A stretch of 64,000 nt of DNA from Paraburkholderia panacisoli (GTDB taxonomy: Bacteria > Pseudomonadota > Gammaproteobacteria > Burkholderiales > Burkholderiaceae): the NCBI RefSeq assembly GCF_008369935.1, contig NZ_VTUZ01000009.1:124001-188000 (forward strand). The letters are read 5' to 3'. Under the pieces are notes generated by a model. That model saw only the letters and a program-made list of their open reading frames with translations, was not told the DNA's origin and made no database searches. This document shows positions 53,100-61,794 of the stretch, one piece after another. Position 1 is the first letter of the stretch. Each line of letters opens with the position of its first letter. Made by a program: the position numbers and the translations under genes.

Positions 53100-53350
53100 A
53101 TGTGCGAGCGGACCTGCATGCTCGCCAGTCTGCGCGCTGCCGGTCGGGCAACCTCGCCCGGAAAGAGGACGATGCAATCGAGGAGCTCCAGATCCCGCGG
53201 GCGCTCCGGCGCCCCGTGCGTCGCCAGGTACTCGGGCGATGCACAAAGCACGCGTCGATTTGGCGCGAGGCGCCGCGCGACAAGCGAACCGAGTCCCGAG
53301 CAATCAACGCTAACCACCCGTTGCTGCCGGTCGAGCCGTCGGAGTTCCAA
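53100..53350 (-). pseudogene. LysR-family regulator, effector-domain fragment
   Basis: The minus-strand translation includes LGSLVARRLAPNRRVLCASP and EYLATHGAPERPRDLELLDC, a typical stretch of the LysR effector-binding domain. The DNA-binding half is missing, and the frame runs into the opposite-strand IS remnant. Confidence 0.7.
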
Positions 53351-53633
53351 GGGCGCCTATCAGAGAGCGGAACGGTCATTCCGGACCGTCGATCGAGGAC
53401 AAGTCATCTTGAAGTTTATTCAACGCCTGCCCGCATGCTCAGTCACGCGCTTGCGAGCCCGTATGAAACGCGTCAGCCTCGCGCACGCAAAACCGGCTTC
53501 CCCAGAAGCTACTGCGCTGCCCTGAGCTTGAGATTCAATCTCGCTGCAAGCACACGTCAGTTGTCGCGTGCCGTCGGAGAAGGTCTATCAAAATCTGGGA
53601 CCCTGGCGCACCTGTTGAAAAAATCTCGAATGG

Positions 53634-54899
53634 TCACCACACGATTCGCGTTTTTGGAAGCGCCGCTTTGAGATCGTCGACGTTCCTGGCCTGGGTGCCA
53701 TACAGAACGAGCTCTCGCAGGCCAGTGAGCCCTTTCAGCGCGTCGACGTCCTCGACAGGGCTGTTCGCAAGGTAGAGTTCCTGCAAACCGGTCAAACCTC
53801 GCAGTGGATCGATGTTTCGAACCCTGGTGCGAAAGAGATTGAGCATTCGCAGGCTTTTCAGGTTTGTCAGCGGCTCGACGTTCTCGACCCGGGTGTCGGC
53901 GAGATTGAGCCTTTGCAGACGGGTGAGCCCCTTCAATGCATCAATGTTCGTCACTTGCGTGCGAGCGAGCACCAGCGTGTCCAGTTGGAGCATTCCCTGC
54001 GCCGCGTCGATATCATCGACCTTTGAGCCGTCCAGCACGAGCGTCCTGAGCGAGGACATTCCTTTTAGTGCGTCGATGTCTCGCAGCGGCGTGTTCGCTA
54101 GATAGAGCGCTTGCAAACCGCGGAGCTTTTTCAACTCACTGATGCTGTCGACCTGGGTTTCGTTGAGGTCGAGCGTCTGCAAGGAGGCGAGCTGGCTGAG
54201 CGCGTCGACGTTCCGGACGTTCCTCGCGCCCCCGAGTTTGAGCGTTTCCAGATGAGGCAAATCTTCGAGCGGATCGAGATCGCGAACCTGTGTGTCCCGC
54301 AGGTCGAGTTCTCGCAGATCGCGCAGGTTCTTGAGCGCGTTGAGATTCGAGACGCGGGTATCCCAGAGGTTCAGCGATTGCAGACCGGTCAACCCTTTCA
54401 GCGCGGCGATGTTTTCGACTTCGGTGCGATGGAGCACGAGCCTCTTCAGCGAGTGCATTTCCTTCAGGGCGTCGATGTTCCAGACGGGCGTGTCCGTTAG
54501 GTCAAGCGATACCAGATCGTCCAGTCCCTTCAGCGAATCGAGGTTATCGATCTGGGTGCCTCTCAGATTCAGTTCGATCTTGCGGTCGGAATTCTTTAGA
54601 TGTGGCAAAGCGGCAGCGACCTGAGATGCCGTCATTGTCGGTTTCGCCCGCAACGCCAGGCATTCCGAGTCGGGCGTGGCTGTCGACGCGCCGCTGTCGT
54701 TGCAGGTGCCTTTGATGAATCCCAGTTCGCTCAGCGCCCGTTCATCCGGGCTCTTGTGGAACGGGTTGAAGATCAGCAGCAAAATGCCGAGCAACAGCAC
54801 GATTGCGCCGCCGACGGCCCACGGCTTGATGATTCGCGGCCAGGACGGGTTCGGACCTTCAGCGGTTGAGTTCGTGGTTGACGGCGGGGTTTCGGGCAC
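53634..54899 (-). CDS. membrane-anchored leucine-rich-repeat protein
   Basis: 421 residues from a GTG with GGGAG seven bases upstream. A short Pro/Ser-rich N-terminus is followed by one transmembrane helix (about 28-45, GGAIVLLLGILLLIFNPF), a small Cys-containing spacer (GTCN...SECLAL), and about 14 leucine-rich repeats of roughly 22 residues. A repeat unit reads like LQSLNLWDTRVSNLNALKG. The repeats should form a curved, probably periplasmic, protein-binding surface. SDS22-like repeats of this type occur in bacterial surface and effector proteins, but I cannot name a function. Three small coupled ORFs lie upstream on the same strand, with about 280 bases of remnant sequence between. Confidence 0.8.
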   Translation of the reverse strand: MPETPPSTTNSTAEGPNPSWPRIIKPWAVGGAIVLLLGILLLIFNPFHKSPDERALSELGFIKGTCNDSGASTATPDSECLALRAKPTMTASQVAAALPHLKNSDRKIELNLRGTQIDNLDSLKGLDDLVSLDLTDTPVWNIDALKEMHSLKRLVLHRTEVENIAALKGLTGLQSLNLWDTRVSNLNALKNLRDLRELDLRDTQVRDLDPLEDLPHLETLKLGGARNVRNVDALSQLASLQTLDLNETQVDSISELKKLRGLQALYLANTPLRDIDALKGMSSLRTLVLDGSKVDDIDAAQGMLQLDTLVLARTQVTNIDALKGLTRLQRLNLADTRVENVEPLTNLKSLRMLNLFRTRVRNIDPLRGLTGLQELYLANSPVEDVDALKGLTGLRELVLYGTQARNVDDLKAALPKTRIVW

Positions 54900-54975
54900 G
54901 GCGGGCTCCCGTAATACAGGCTTCCTCCTTTATACACGAAGAGCGGGCGCATTCCGCCCAGGCAACGTCGCTCTT

Positions 54976-55085
54976 CGCGCTACGCGTGAGAGCCAGCGAC
55001 ACGTTCTGCCAGCTTGGTGTCGTAGCTCGAATGAATGTGCACGCGCTTCTTGTCCGGGAACGCGTAGTTGTAGGCTTTGCGAAGG
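54976..55085 (-). pseudogene. short protein-like remnant
   Basis: Between the repeat-protein gene and the small ORFs, a minus-strand frame reads RKAYNYAFPDKKRVHIHSSY, DTKLAERVAGSHA, stop. It has no start codon and a stop lies upstream in frame. It looks like the 3' end of a lost gene. Confidence 0.3.
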
Positions 55086-55178
55086 GCGAGCTAAGCCTCG
55101 TGAAATCCGGAGAGGATCAGCCTCTGCCTTGCACCTGCCACTTCCGCCAAACGCCCACTCAACGTGATAAGGAGCGGG

Positions 55179-55376
55179 CTATCCGAACAAGCACCACCTG
55201 TCGCCGTGACCCCATTCGGTGAGGTCGGCGAGGATCGCGTAAGTGAAAATCAGGCGCGTTATCGCCGCGTCGCGGCCGTTCGCGAACCGTCTGTAATCGG
55301 TGTAGTCGTTTGCCCTGCAAATCTGTTCGCCATGCTCGGGCGTGAGCCGCTCGGCGTCGTCAATCGTGATGCCCAT
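55179..55376 (-). CDS. small soluble protein, probably 3'-truncated
   Basis: 65 residues, MGITIDDAERLTPEHGEQIC onward, with RDAAITRLIFTYAILADLTEWGHGDRWC near the end. I recall longer Burkholderiales proteins with this block continuing after GDRWCY; here it ends CLFG and stops. The ATG overlaps the TAA of the preceding gene, so translation is coupled. Function unknown. Confidence 0.5.
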   Translation of the reverse strand: MGITIDDAERLTPEHGEQICRANDYTDYRRFANGRDAAITRLIFTYAILADLTEWGHGDRWCLFG

Positions 55377-55669
55377 TACTCCATTCCTTCATGATTCGCG
55401 CGTTGTATGCCGCTAATCGCGGCCCGCGCGCGGTAATACGTTTTGACGCTATGCACGAAACCGGCGGCAGCTAGCACGGCGAAAAACACGTATGCCAATT
55501 GCAGGACGTCGGCGACAAACGGCGTCAGGCCCGGTTGCGGGCCGCGCATCATTTCCGAGCCCTGATAAAAGAAGACGCCTATCACGGGCATCGCGAGCAT
55601 GCCGAAAAACGACTCGCGCTGCGTGCGTTGAAGCCGTCCGGCCTCAGTTGGCGGTGTCAGAATTTCCAT
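55376..55669 (-). CDS. small membrane protein, unknown function
   Basis: 97 residues with two hydrophobic segments (about 20-38 and 50-72, VADVLQLAYVFFAVLAAAGFV) and a basic C-terminal part. It overlaps the upstream gene by 13 bases and the downstream ATG by one base. The tight packing of three small genes suggests a functional unit, perhaps a membrane complex, but no family is recognised. Confidence 0.6.
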   Translation of the reverse strand: MEILTPPTEAGRLQRTQRESFFGMLAMPVIGVFFYQGSEMMRGPQPGLTPFVADVLQLAYVFFAVLAAAGFVHSVKTYYRARAAISGIQRANHEGME

Positions 55670-56004
55670 GTCCGTCCCCTCTGCGTTGCATGAAATTCGG
55701 CGAAGTCCTCGGCTATTTTCTGCATCTCGGCCTCAGCTATCGCCGCCGCCAGTTTCGGCCGGTCGTTGGTGCGCCACTCGCGCGAGTGCCGCGCCATCAT
55801 GCGCACGCAACGAGTGCCCGTGAACAGGCCGAGCGTGAGCGCCCCGCACTGCAACGCGAGGTTGATCGTGTCCCCTTCGCGCGCGTCGAGGTACGCCCAC
55901 ACGGCACACCATACCGGCGTAAAGATGTTCAACCCGGCCATAAGCCAGAATGAACGGTCGAAATAGCCCGGCGGAAAGTAGCGCGACACGCTCGGACGGC
56001 GCAC
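55657..56004 (-). CDS. small membrane protein, unknown function
   Basis: 115 residues from a GTG at 56004. Two hydrophobic segments (about 16-40, SFWLMAGLNIFTPVWCAVWAYL, and 50-66) precede a charged helical tail (AAAIAEAEMQKIAEDFAEFHATQ). The same frame stays open upstream to about 56236 with Cys/His/Arg-rich sequence but no ATG, so the gene may have lost an N-terminal part. First of three overlapping genes. Confidence 0.6.
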   Translation of the reverse strand: MRRPSVSRYFPPGYFDRSFWLMAGLNIFTPVWCAVWAYLDAREGDTINLALQCGALTLGLFTGTRCVRMMARHSREWRTNDRPKLAAAIAEAEMQKIAEDFAEFHATQRGRTWKF

Positions 56005-56388
56005 GCGCTTTTCATGACTGTTTTCGGCAATGGCAAATGACTCTTCAGAGTCGACTACGGCTGACCGCAGAGGGCAGTAGTCGGGCCAGTTGCGGTCATA
56101 CGTCCGCGCGTCTTTGAAGACATGTGAGCGTCGCTTACTGCTCGAACACCGGTCGCTCGCGTGTCTCTTGTGCGTCGGATGACGTTCGCAGTCGTTAGAC
56201 CAATCAGAACAGCCGGCCTGCGCGAATGCCCGCTTCTACAGCACGGACGGACGACCCGGTAATTCTCTGGATATCGCTCGCCTATTCCTGCTCGTCAGGT
56301 CCACCACTGCCGTCATTTGTCTGATGAAAGCCGTGATGAGTCGTTTATCATGGCTGGCTTACGTTGATTGAAGGATCCGTCAGTAAGT
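56005..56388. other. intergenic region between divergent small genes
   Basis: About 380 bases. The minus-strand open extension of the 55657 gene covers half of it. No promoter or known element is recognised by eye. Confidence 0.35.
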
Positions 56389-57096
56389 ATGATGAATACT
56401 CGAAAGATTTTGATGATTATTGGAGGGCTCCTGCTCGTAGCAGCAGGGACCACATACCTGATGCTCCTTCAGGCGGACCGCCGCGCAATGGCAGAAGTCA
56501 CGGCGGCCGCCATCGATGAATCCGCACGCCCTCCCGTCGTCGATTCGCGCGTGGGCGATCACGTGACGGAAGGCAGCATCAGCCAGTCGGAGACATCCGG
56601 CACAATCACGAAAAGCACTGCTATCGCGCAGCAGCCGGTGGTTCCCGCTCCGGCTCCCGCTCCCGCCCTGGCAGTAGCACCTGCGCCTATGGCGGCCGCG
56701 CCCGCATCCAGTCCGGCCGCCGCACAAGTCACCGGGCAACCGAAACCGGAGGCACAACCGAAGCAGGCGCCATCGACGGCAGTCGCGTCGGTGAACGTGC
56801 AGGACTCGGGTGCGCCGAAGGTGGTTCCGGCGCAGCGCGCCCAGCGTGGACGAAACGGTCTGGACCGTCGCGCGATAACGACTCAAGGCTCGACACCGGA
56901 AACGGACGAACTGGTCAGGGAATCGGCGAAGCTCGATCCATCGTTGCCTCCGCCGGATATGTCGGCCGCTCGCGCCGCCATGGACCAACGTAGCTCGAAG
57001 CCAGGCACGGGCTCGAACCCGGTCGCGGCCGCGATGACGGATCAGCTCGTCAGGGATTCGGCCAAGCTCGATCCTTCGCTGCCGCCGCCCAAGTAA
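56389..57096 (+). CDS. single-pass membrane protein with Pro/Ala-rich periplasmic domain
   Basis: 235 residues from the ATG at 56389; a TTG at 56368 is an alternative start. One transmembrane helix near the N-terminus (MIIGGLLLVAAGTTYLMLL) is followed by a long Pro/Ala/Gln-rich region (VPAPAPAPALAVAPAPMAAAPA). The C-terminus carries a repeated motif, TDELVRESAKLDPSLPPPD and TDQLVRDSAKLDPSLPPPK, about 50 residues apart. The layout recalls periplasm-spanning linker proteins, but no family is recognised. It stands alone. Confidence 0.6.
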   Translation: MMNTRKILMIIGGLLLVAAGTTYLMLLQADRRAMAEVTAAAIDESARPPVVDSRVGDHVTEGSISQSETSGTITKSTAIAQQPVVPAPAPAPALAVAPAPMAAAPASSPAAAQVTGQPKPEAQPKQAPSTAVASVNVQDSGAPKVVPAQRAQRGRNGLDRRAITTQGSTPETDELVRESAKLDPSLPPPDMSAARAAMDQRSSKPGTGSNPVAAAMTDQLVRDSAKLDPSLPPPK

Positions 57097-57275
57097 CCGA
57101 ATTCTCCGGGAGCACGTGCGGCTGCACGAACGCTCCCGGCACTTGAGCACCGCGCTGTAGTGCTTGGCGCAAACACTTTTCATTTAGAGGTATCGCGCGT
57201 CCTTATTGCTATAGACAGCAACAACACACGGGGCATCCGCGAATCGAATTGCTTATAAAAAACCCATCACGTCAC

Positions 57276-57545
57276 ATGATTTCATGGTTGGTCAACTCGA
57301 AGCGGACGCGTTCGAACAGCCAGTTGATCGAAGGCGAACACAATGTCGGCGAACTCGAAACTGCGGTCGGGCTTCATCAGCCGAGTCTTTCGCAACATCT
57401 CGGCGTGCTGCGCGAAGAGGGTCTGGTTAGCGCCCGGCGCGAGGGCAAGTACATGTACTACAGCCTCGCGAGCGCCGAAGTTCCAAGCATCATGAAGACC
57501 TTGTCGAGCCTCTATTGCGGTCCAGTCAAAGGACAGACGAAATGA
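57276..57545 (+). CDS. ArsR-family regulator (BigR-like), N-terminus unclear
   Basis: 89 residues from the ATG at 57276. The winged helix is clear: LIEGEHNVGELETAVGLHQPSLSQHLGVLREEGLVSARREGKYMYYSLAS, ending ALYCG-like (SSLYCGPVKGQ). This is the BigR/SqrR-type pattern linked to sulfide and persulfide response. The usual N-terminal helix before the HTH (family pattern LANxxRLxILCxL) is replaced by WLVNSKRTRSNSQ, so the 5' end may be mutated. Its stop overlaps the start of the YeeE gene (ATGA). Confidence 0.65.
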   Translation: MISWLVNSKRTRSNSQLIEGEHNVGELETAVGLHQPSLSQHLGVLREEGLVSARREGKYMYYSLASAEVPSIMKTLSSLYCGPVKGQTK

Positions 57546-57976
57546 GCGTCGACCTCGTGCACTTCACACCGGTCGCGGCGCTGACCGGCGGGCTGTTGAT
57601 CGGCTTCGCCGCAGTGTTGCTGGTGCTCGGAAACGGTCGGATTGCCGGCATCAGCGGGATCCTTGGGGGCCTGCTCAATGCTGCGCCCGCCGATCGCGCA
57701 TGGCGCGCCGCGTTCGTGCTCGGACTGCTCGCCTCGCCTTGGCTGTTCAAGCTTTTCACGCCGTTGCCCATGGCCACCATCGCGTCGTCTTTCCCCGTTC
57801 TAGTTGCGGCAGGTCTGCTGGTCGGCCTCGGTACCCGCTATGCGTCCGGCTGCACCAGTGGTCACGGCGTCTGCGGCCTCTCACGAGGCTCCGTCCGTTC
57901 GCTTGCCGCCACGGTGACGTTCATGGCGATCGGCTTTGGCACCGTTTTCGTTACTCGCCATCTGCTGGGGGGTTGA
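57542..57976 (+). CDS. YeeE/YedE sulfur transporter half 1
   Basis: 144 residues, four or five hydrophobic helices, with the conserved Cys motif GCTSGHGVCGLSRGS (about 105-119) used by thiosulfate/sulfur carriers of the TsuA type. It is translationally coupled to the ArsR gene and followed one base later by the second half-transporter. Together they likely move thiosulfate or sulfane sulfur across the inner membrane. Confidence 0.85.
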   Translation: MSVDLVHFTPVAALTGGLLIGFAAVLLVLGNGRIAGISGILGGLLNAAPADRAWRAAFVLGLLASPWLFKLFTPLPMATIASSFPVLVAAGLLVGLGTRYASGCTSGHGVCGLSRGSVRSLAATVTFMAIGFGTVFVTRHLLGG

Positions 57977-57977
57977 C

Positions 57978-58403
57978 ATGTTAATTCTCAACGCGCTGCT
58001 GGCCGGGTTGATATTCGGAACGGGACTGATTATCTCCGGCATGGCCAATCCGGCAAAAGTGCTCGGCTTTCTCAATCTCGCCGGCAACTGGGATCCTTCG
58101 CTTGCATTCGTGATGGCAGGTGCGATCGCGATCGGCGCACCCGGTTTTTCCATTGCGCGGCGGCTCAAGCGTAGCGTGCTCGATGCGCCTATGCAATTGC
58201 CGACGGCAACGCGCATCGACCGTCGTCTGCTTGTGGGCAGTGCCTTGTTCGGCGCGGGCTGGGGCTTGGCGGGATTCTGTCCGGGACCGGCGCTCGTGAG
58301 CACCGGTTCCGGGGAGCCGAAGGCAGTGCTGTTCGTCGTCGCCATGCTCGTTGGCATGGCGATTTTCTCTCTGCTTGAACGGCGCTCTGCCCATCGCGGT
58401 TGA
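57978..58403 (+). CDS. YeeE/YedE sulfur transporter half 2 (DUF6691 type)
   Basis: 141 residues, four hydrophobic helices, with GLIISGMANPAKVLGFLNLAGNWDPSLAFVM and the Cys motif GWGLAGFCPGPALV. This is the usual partner of the preceding half. The persulfide dioxygenase (blh-like) gene that often follows is absent; instead the opposite-strand carboxypeptidase begins. Confidence 0.85.
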   Translation: MLILNALLAGLIFGTGLIISGMANPAKVLGFLNLAGNWDPSLAFVMAGAIAIGAPGFSIARRLKRSVLDAPMQLPTATRIDRRLLVGSALFGAGWGLAGFCPGPALVSTGSGEPKAVLFVVAMLVGMAIFSLLERRSAHRG

Positions 58404-58640
58404 GCTCGCGGCGAACGCGAGCGATTCGCTATTGCGTCGCATCGCCCCGGAGAAAACCAGGCGGCCCCGCGACATCCCCTTGCCTTAGCATCTTCAATCG
58501 CCCTTATATGGTGCGCTCGCTCACGCCCGCGCTGTGGAGCCTGGCACTGCGGATCCCAGGAAATTCGTCCGGACACTCTCGCACCTCCGGATGCATCCGG
58601 ATGATCAGCGAGTGACTGCCATCCCCAGGAAGCCCTATAG

Positions 58641-60020
58641 TCACTGCGCAGAGATGCAAAACGCCAAAAGGCCCGCCGTGACCTCGTCGATGATCTTCTT
58701 CATTTCCGGATACGGCGGATGAAATGGCGTCGGATTTTGCGGACTGCCCCACTCGATCGTGTACGAAAACACCTTCGCGTTTTTCGCGTCGACCAGATGA
58801 CGACTGAACGCATAGTCATCCGACGTGCCGGCCGTCGGATAAAGGCTCATCGCCTGCTCTGTCTTGTAGACCCGGCCACGCGATGCCTTGATCGCGTCAC
58901 GCATCTCGTTTGCCAGTTTGACTGCGATCTTTTTATCTTCGGCCGCGATGTACTCACGGTATGCCTTGTCGCCAGCAAGACCGCGCTTGCCGTCATATGC
59001 GGAATTCTGAAAATTCATCGCTGGGTCGACGCTTTGGTCGACATCGTCACCCCAGTTGTACAGAATATCTTCCGAGTAGCTATGCAGGTCGACAAAATAA
59101 CGAATGTGCGGAAAGTTGTCGAACATCCACACGGCGTTCTTTGTCTCCGGCTCGGAGATTGCGGCGGGCCCAATGTAGACATCGTGATCGCAAGGATCGG
59201 TAGAGTTTGCAATCGGCGACTTCGGGTCGAAGTACTTTGGAAAGGCCCAGAGAAAATCGTAATTCCGGTTGATGTCCACACCCACGCATTGGGATTGCGT
59301 ATGTCCCGCCGGTGCAGGCCGACGATTCTTGCGCCACATCGGTTCGCTCAACATGCTGTAGTTGCGCCCGTCAGGATTGGCCTGCGGAAAGACGTAAATG
59401 TCCTTCGTCTCCACCACGGATTTGATCTGCGCGGCGGTAAAGGTCCTGCTGCCAATCGTGATATCCGTATTTGTACGGTATGCGTTGGCAAGCAGTTGCA
59501 CGAAGTTGATCAGAATGTCGGGGCTGCCCCACTCGCGCGCGTGAACGCCGCCAAGAAAATAGATGCCGACGCGGCCTGCTTCGCTGCCTTTGCCAATCTT
59601 CAGCGCGTGACAAACTCGCTTCTCCCAGGTCTCGTTCGGCAGCCTGATCAATGTCGTAAACGCGTCATTGTGAGCCTCTGATTCGGCAGCGAGAGCCGCT
59701 TCAACGTGCGCCACATCGAGGTATCCGGTGCCAGCGGTGACCGATAGCGCTTCACGCATCAATGCGCCGCCTGCGCTTTTGCGCGTCTCCTTCTGTCGCG
59801 CCATCCCCCCGATTTCCACGTCCTCGAGACGTTCAACCTTGTAGCCCGCAGCTTCAAGCGCACGAATTTGTTCGTCGGTAGCATGTGCGTCGACGCGGTA
59901 GCCTTCTGCGACTTTCTCGACCGTATGCCGGGCGACCGTAACTCTATGCTTTGTCACGAGGTCGGCCATCGCCGCGTAGTCGCTTCCGATGATTCTGGCG
60001 TGATAGTTCGACACTTTCAT
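58641..60020 (-). CDS. M14-family zinc carboxypeptidase
   Basis: 459 residues. Zinc ligands are H160 and E163 (GGVHAREWGSPD) and H313 (DLHSYSEDILYNW). Catalytic Glu423 lies in SYTIEWG, and the substrate-binding stretch VDINRNYDFLW is at 248-258. An N-terminal propeptide-like domain (1-95) is present, but there is no signal peptide. It should remove C-terminal residues from peptides. Eukaryotic-like M14 enzymes of this kind are scattered in Burkholderia. The gene is monocistronic between the sulfur-transport set and decayed sequence. Confidence 0.87.
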   Translation of the reverse strand: MKVSNYHARIIGSDYAAMADLVTKHRVTVARHTVEKVAEGYRVDAHATDEQIRALEAAGYKVERLEDVEIGGMARQKETRKSAGGALMREALSVTAGTGYLDVAHVEAALAAESEAHNDAFTTLIRLPNETWEKRVCHALKIGKGSEAGRVGIYFLGGVHAREWGSPDILINFVQLLANAYRTNTDITIGSRTFTAAQIKSVVETKDIYVFPQANPDGRNYSMLSEPMWRKNRRPAPAGHTQSQCVGVDINRNYDFLWAFPKYFDPKSPIANSTDPCDHDVYIGPAAISEPETKNAVWMFDNFPHIRYFVDLHSYSEDILYNWGDDVDQSVDPAMNFQNSAYDGKRGLAGDKAYREYIAAEDKKIAVKLANEMRDAIKASRGRVYKTEQAMSLYPTAGTSDDYAFSRHLVDAKNAKVFSYTIEWGSPQNPTPFHPPYPEMKKIIDEVTAGLLAFCISAQ

Positions 60021-60089
60021 TCTCCCGGGCAGTTCTGTGGCATTGCAATCTTAAAGACGGTACAGCGACTGACATTTCAAATCCACGAG

Positions 60090-60245
60090 TCATCGTCGCA
60101 CCCGTCCTTTGATGGTCTGGCCTTCGCGTACCACGACGGCGACAAGGTCGGTCGTCCCGTCGGGCGGACGCGCGATGGTGTAGGTATGGCTCGACCGGCC
60201 TCCCCATGCGTTATGGTCGGTGGTCGCCGTGAGGACGCGATTGGG
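60090..60245 (-). pseudogene. SRPBCC-like protein, C-terminal fragment
   Basis: The frame reads TDHNAWGGRSSHTYTIARPPDG followed by TTDLVAVVVREGQTIKGRV and a stop. This is the last strand and helix region of SRPBCC (START-like) proteins. The upstream part is missing; the same frame enters an MFS fragment after one stop. Confidence 0.45.
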
Positions 60246-60251
60246 ATCGGA

Positions 60252-60452
60252 TCAGTCGTAGCGCAGGCGTTCCCAGACGAACACCGCGAGGCCGGCGAGC
60301 TGCAGCCGCTTGCGCGGCCAGTGCGCGGCCGCCTCGGCCATGACTGGCGACAGCAGCGCGTAGCTCAGCGCGTAGAGCGTGACCATTTGCCCGGCCAGCG
60401 CGACGGGAACGCCGGAGCGAGGCGGATATCTGAGGCAGCCCACCGGCAGCAA
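60252..60452 (-). pseudogene. MFS transporter, internal fragment
   Basis: PVALAGQMVTLYALSYALLSPVMAEAAAHWPRKRLQLAGLAVFV gives helix 2, the loop and helix 3 of an MFS exporter. The frame ends WERLRYD and stops at 60252. Both ends of the gene are lost. Confidence 0.6.
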
Positions 60453-60581
60453 CGAAGCTGGCGGTGGGCTGCGAACATTCCGCTGGCGACGCGCGACTGC
60501 TGGCTATTGCCTGTGCTGAGTGGACGCTTGTGCCTTGGAGGGGCGTTGTCAGGTTGTGGGCCGGTCGCCTAAGATGGCGTG

Positions 60582-61130
60582 ATGAAGAAAGCAAAATCGC
60601 TTTACCACGGTCATCGGTTCCCGGCGACGGTCATCAGCCAAGCCGTTCGCTGGTATTTCCGCTTTCAGTTGAGCTTGCGCGACATTGTGGAGCTGTTCTT
60701 CGAGCGCGGTGTGACCGTGACGTACGAGACGATCCGATGCTGGTGCGACAAGTTTGGTGAAGGCTTTGCTCACCGGGTAAAAGCGGCGCAACGCAAGCCG
60801 GGTAGCACGTGGCACCTCGACGAGATGTTCGTCACGCTGCGTGATGAACCGTACCTGCTGTGGCGTGCGTTCGACAAGCATGACGCCGAACTCGACATCC
60901 TGCTACAAAAGCGGCGCGACAAAGCCGCAGCCAAACGCTTCTTCAAGAGCGTGATGCGTTTATGCCCGACGCCTGGCAAGATCGTCACCGATCTGCTGCG
61001 CAGCCATCGGGCGGCAAAGGCGGAAATTCCGGAACTTGCGAGCGTGAAGCATGTGTTCGTCGAGGCGGCGGCCCGGCTGAACAACCGGGCTGAGAACAGC
61101 CACCAACCAACGCGTGAACGTGAGCGTCGC
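60582..61130 (+). pseudogene. IS6-family transposase, 3'-truncated
   Basis: From the ATG at 60582 the protein is a good IS6 transposase: MKKAKSLYHGHRFPATVIS, WHLDEMFV, KIVTDLLRSH, NNRAENSHQPTRERERR, so the D-D-E residues are present. Homology stops near residue 184 (about base 61130), where the family normally continues with MRGFRDPKRTQKF. The frame then runs on in unrelated sequence to 61406. The C-terminus and the right end of the element are therefore lost. An IS6-like left end lies near 60541. Confidence 0.8.
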
Positions 61131-61374
61131 ATCCCCCAAGGGGACTTCGTGCGCGTGTCTGCAAGGCCGCACACGTCTCTTTTGGCGAAGCCCCGCACGC
61201 GGCAGCACCACAAGCAGTGGCGCCGTCAAGGGGCATTCGCTGGGTATGGGCGGCGCATGCGTGCGCCGCGTCCGCAGGAGTCACCGGACGGGCGCTGGCC
61301 CACCTGGGTTTTCAAAGGGACACGCATTCAGCGTGATCGTTCAGCAGCACGATCACGCCCCGCCATTGCTATTA

Positions 61375-61794
61375 CTATTGCCGATGCACTGAGAGGAAGT
61401 GATTGATCTGCTCAAGAGCCGCACGATCAATCGAGGGATTCCGCGACGCTTCCCGCATCACACCAACGAGTACAGCCTTAGCAGCTGCGTCTTTTTCGCC
61501 ATTGATCATCCGATTCAACATCCAAACTGTATGTACAGTCGGCTGACGATCTATCGATTTAATCAACTCCTCCTCGTAGCCCCACCGGTAAAACCTCTCG
61601 ACGAAGTGCACAAGTGGTCCGTGCAAACCGAAGTCCCAATCCGGATGACTCTCCATAAAGCGGGGAATCGGCTCAATCATTTCCACACCTGTGGACGAAG
61701 ACGATAGCGCATCAACCAGCGCCTCTGTCCGCTCAATGATGTTATCCGAAGACGACATTGCTGCCAGCTGGATAACGAGACCAGTCCTGTTCAT
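61375..61794 (-). CDS. putative immunity protein of a polymorphic-toxin pair
   Basis: 139 residues, acidic, helical and without a signal peptide, with FMESHPDWDFGLHGPLVHFVERF and HTVWMLNRMINGEKDAAAKAVLVG. Size and composition are typical of cytoplasmic immunity proteins linked to contact-dependent or type VI toxins. Support comes from context: its ATG (61794) overlaps by ATGA the stop of an upstream frame that looks like a toxin C-terminus. The named immunity family is not certain. Confidence 0.6.
   Translation of the reverse strand: MNRTGLVIQLAAMSSSDNIIERTEALVDALSSSSTGVEMIEPIPRFMESHPDWDFGLHGPLVHFVERFYRWGYEEELIKSIDRQPTVHTVWMLNRMINGEKDAAAKAVLVGVMREASRNPSIDRAALEQINHFLSVHRQ

Noticed and set aside
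53634..54899. The leucine-rich repeats considered as a DNA tandem-repeat array
   Set aside because: The DNA units are too diverged; the periodicity is at protein level, so it is annotated as a coding gene only.
61131..61406. Read-through C-terminus of the truncated IS6 transposase as a new fusion protein
   Set aside because: Sequence after residue 184 is Arg/Pro-rich and unlike any domain; most likely random extension past the truncation point.
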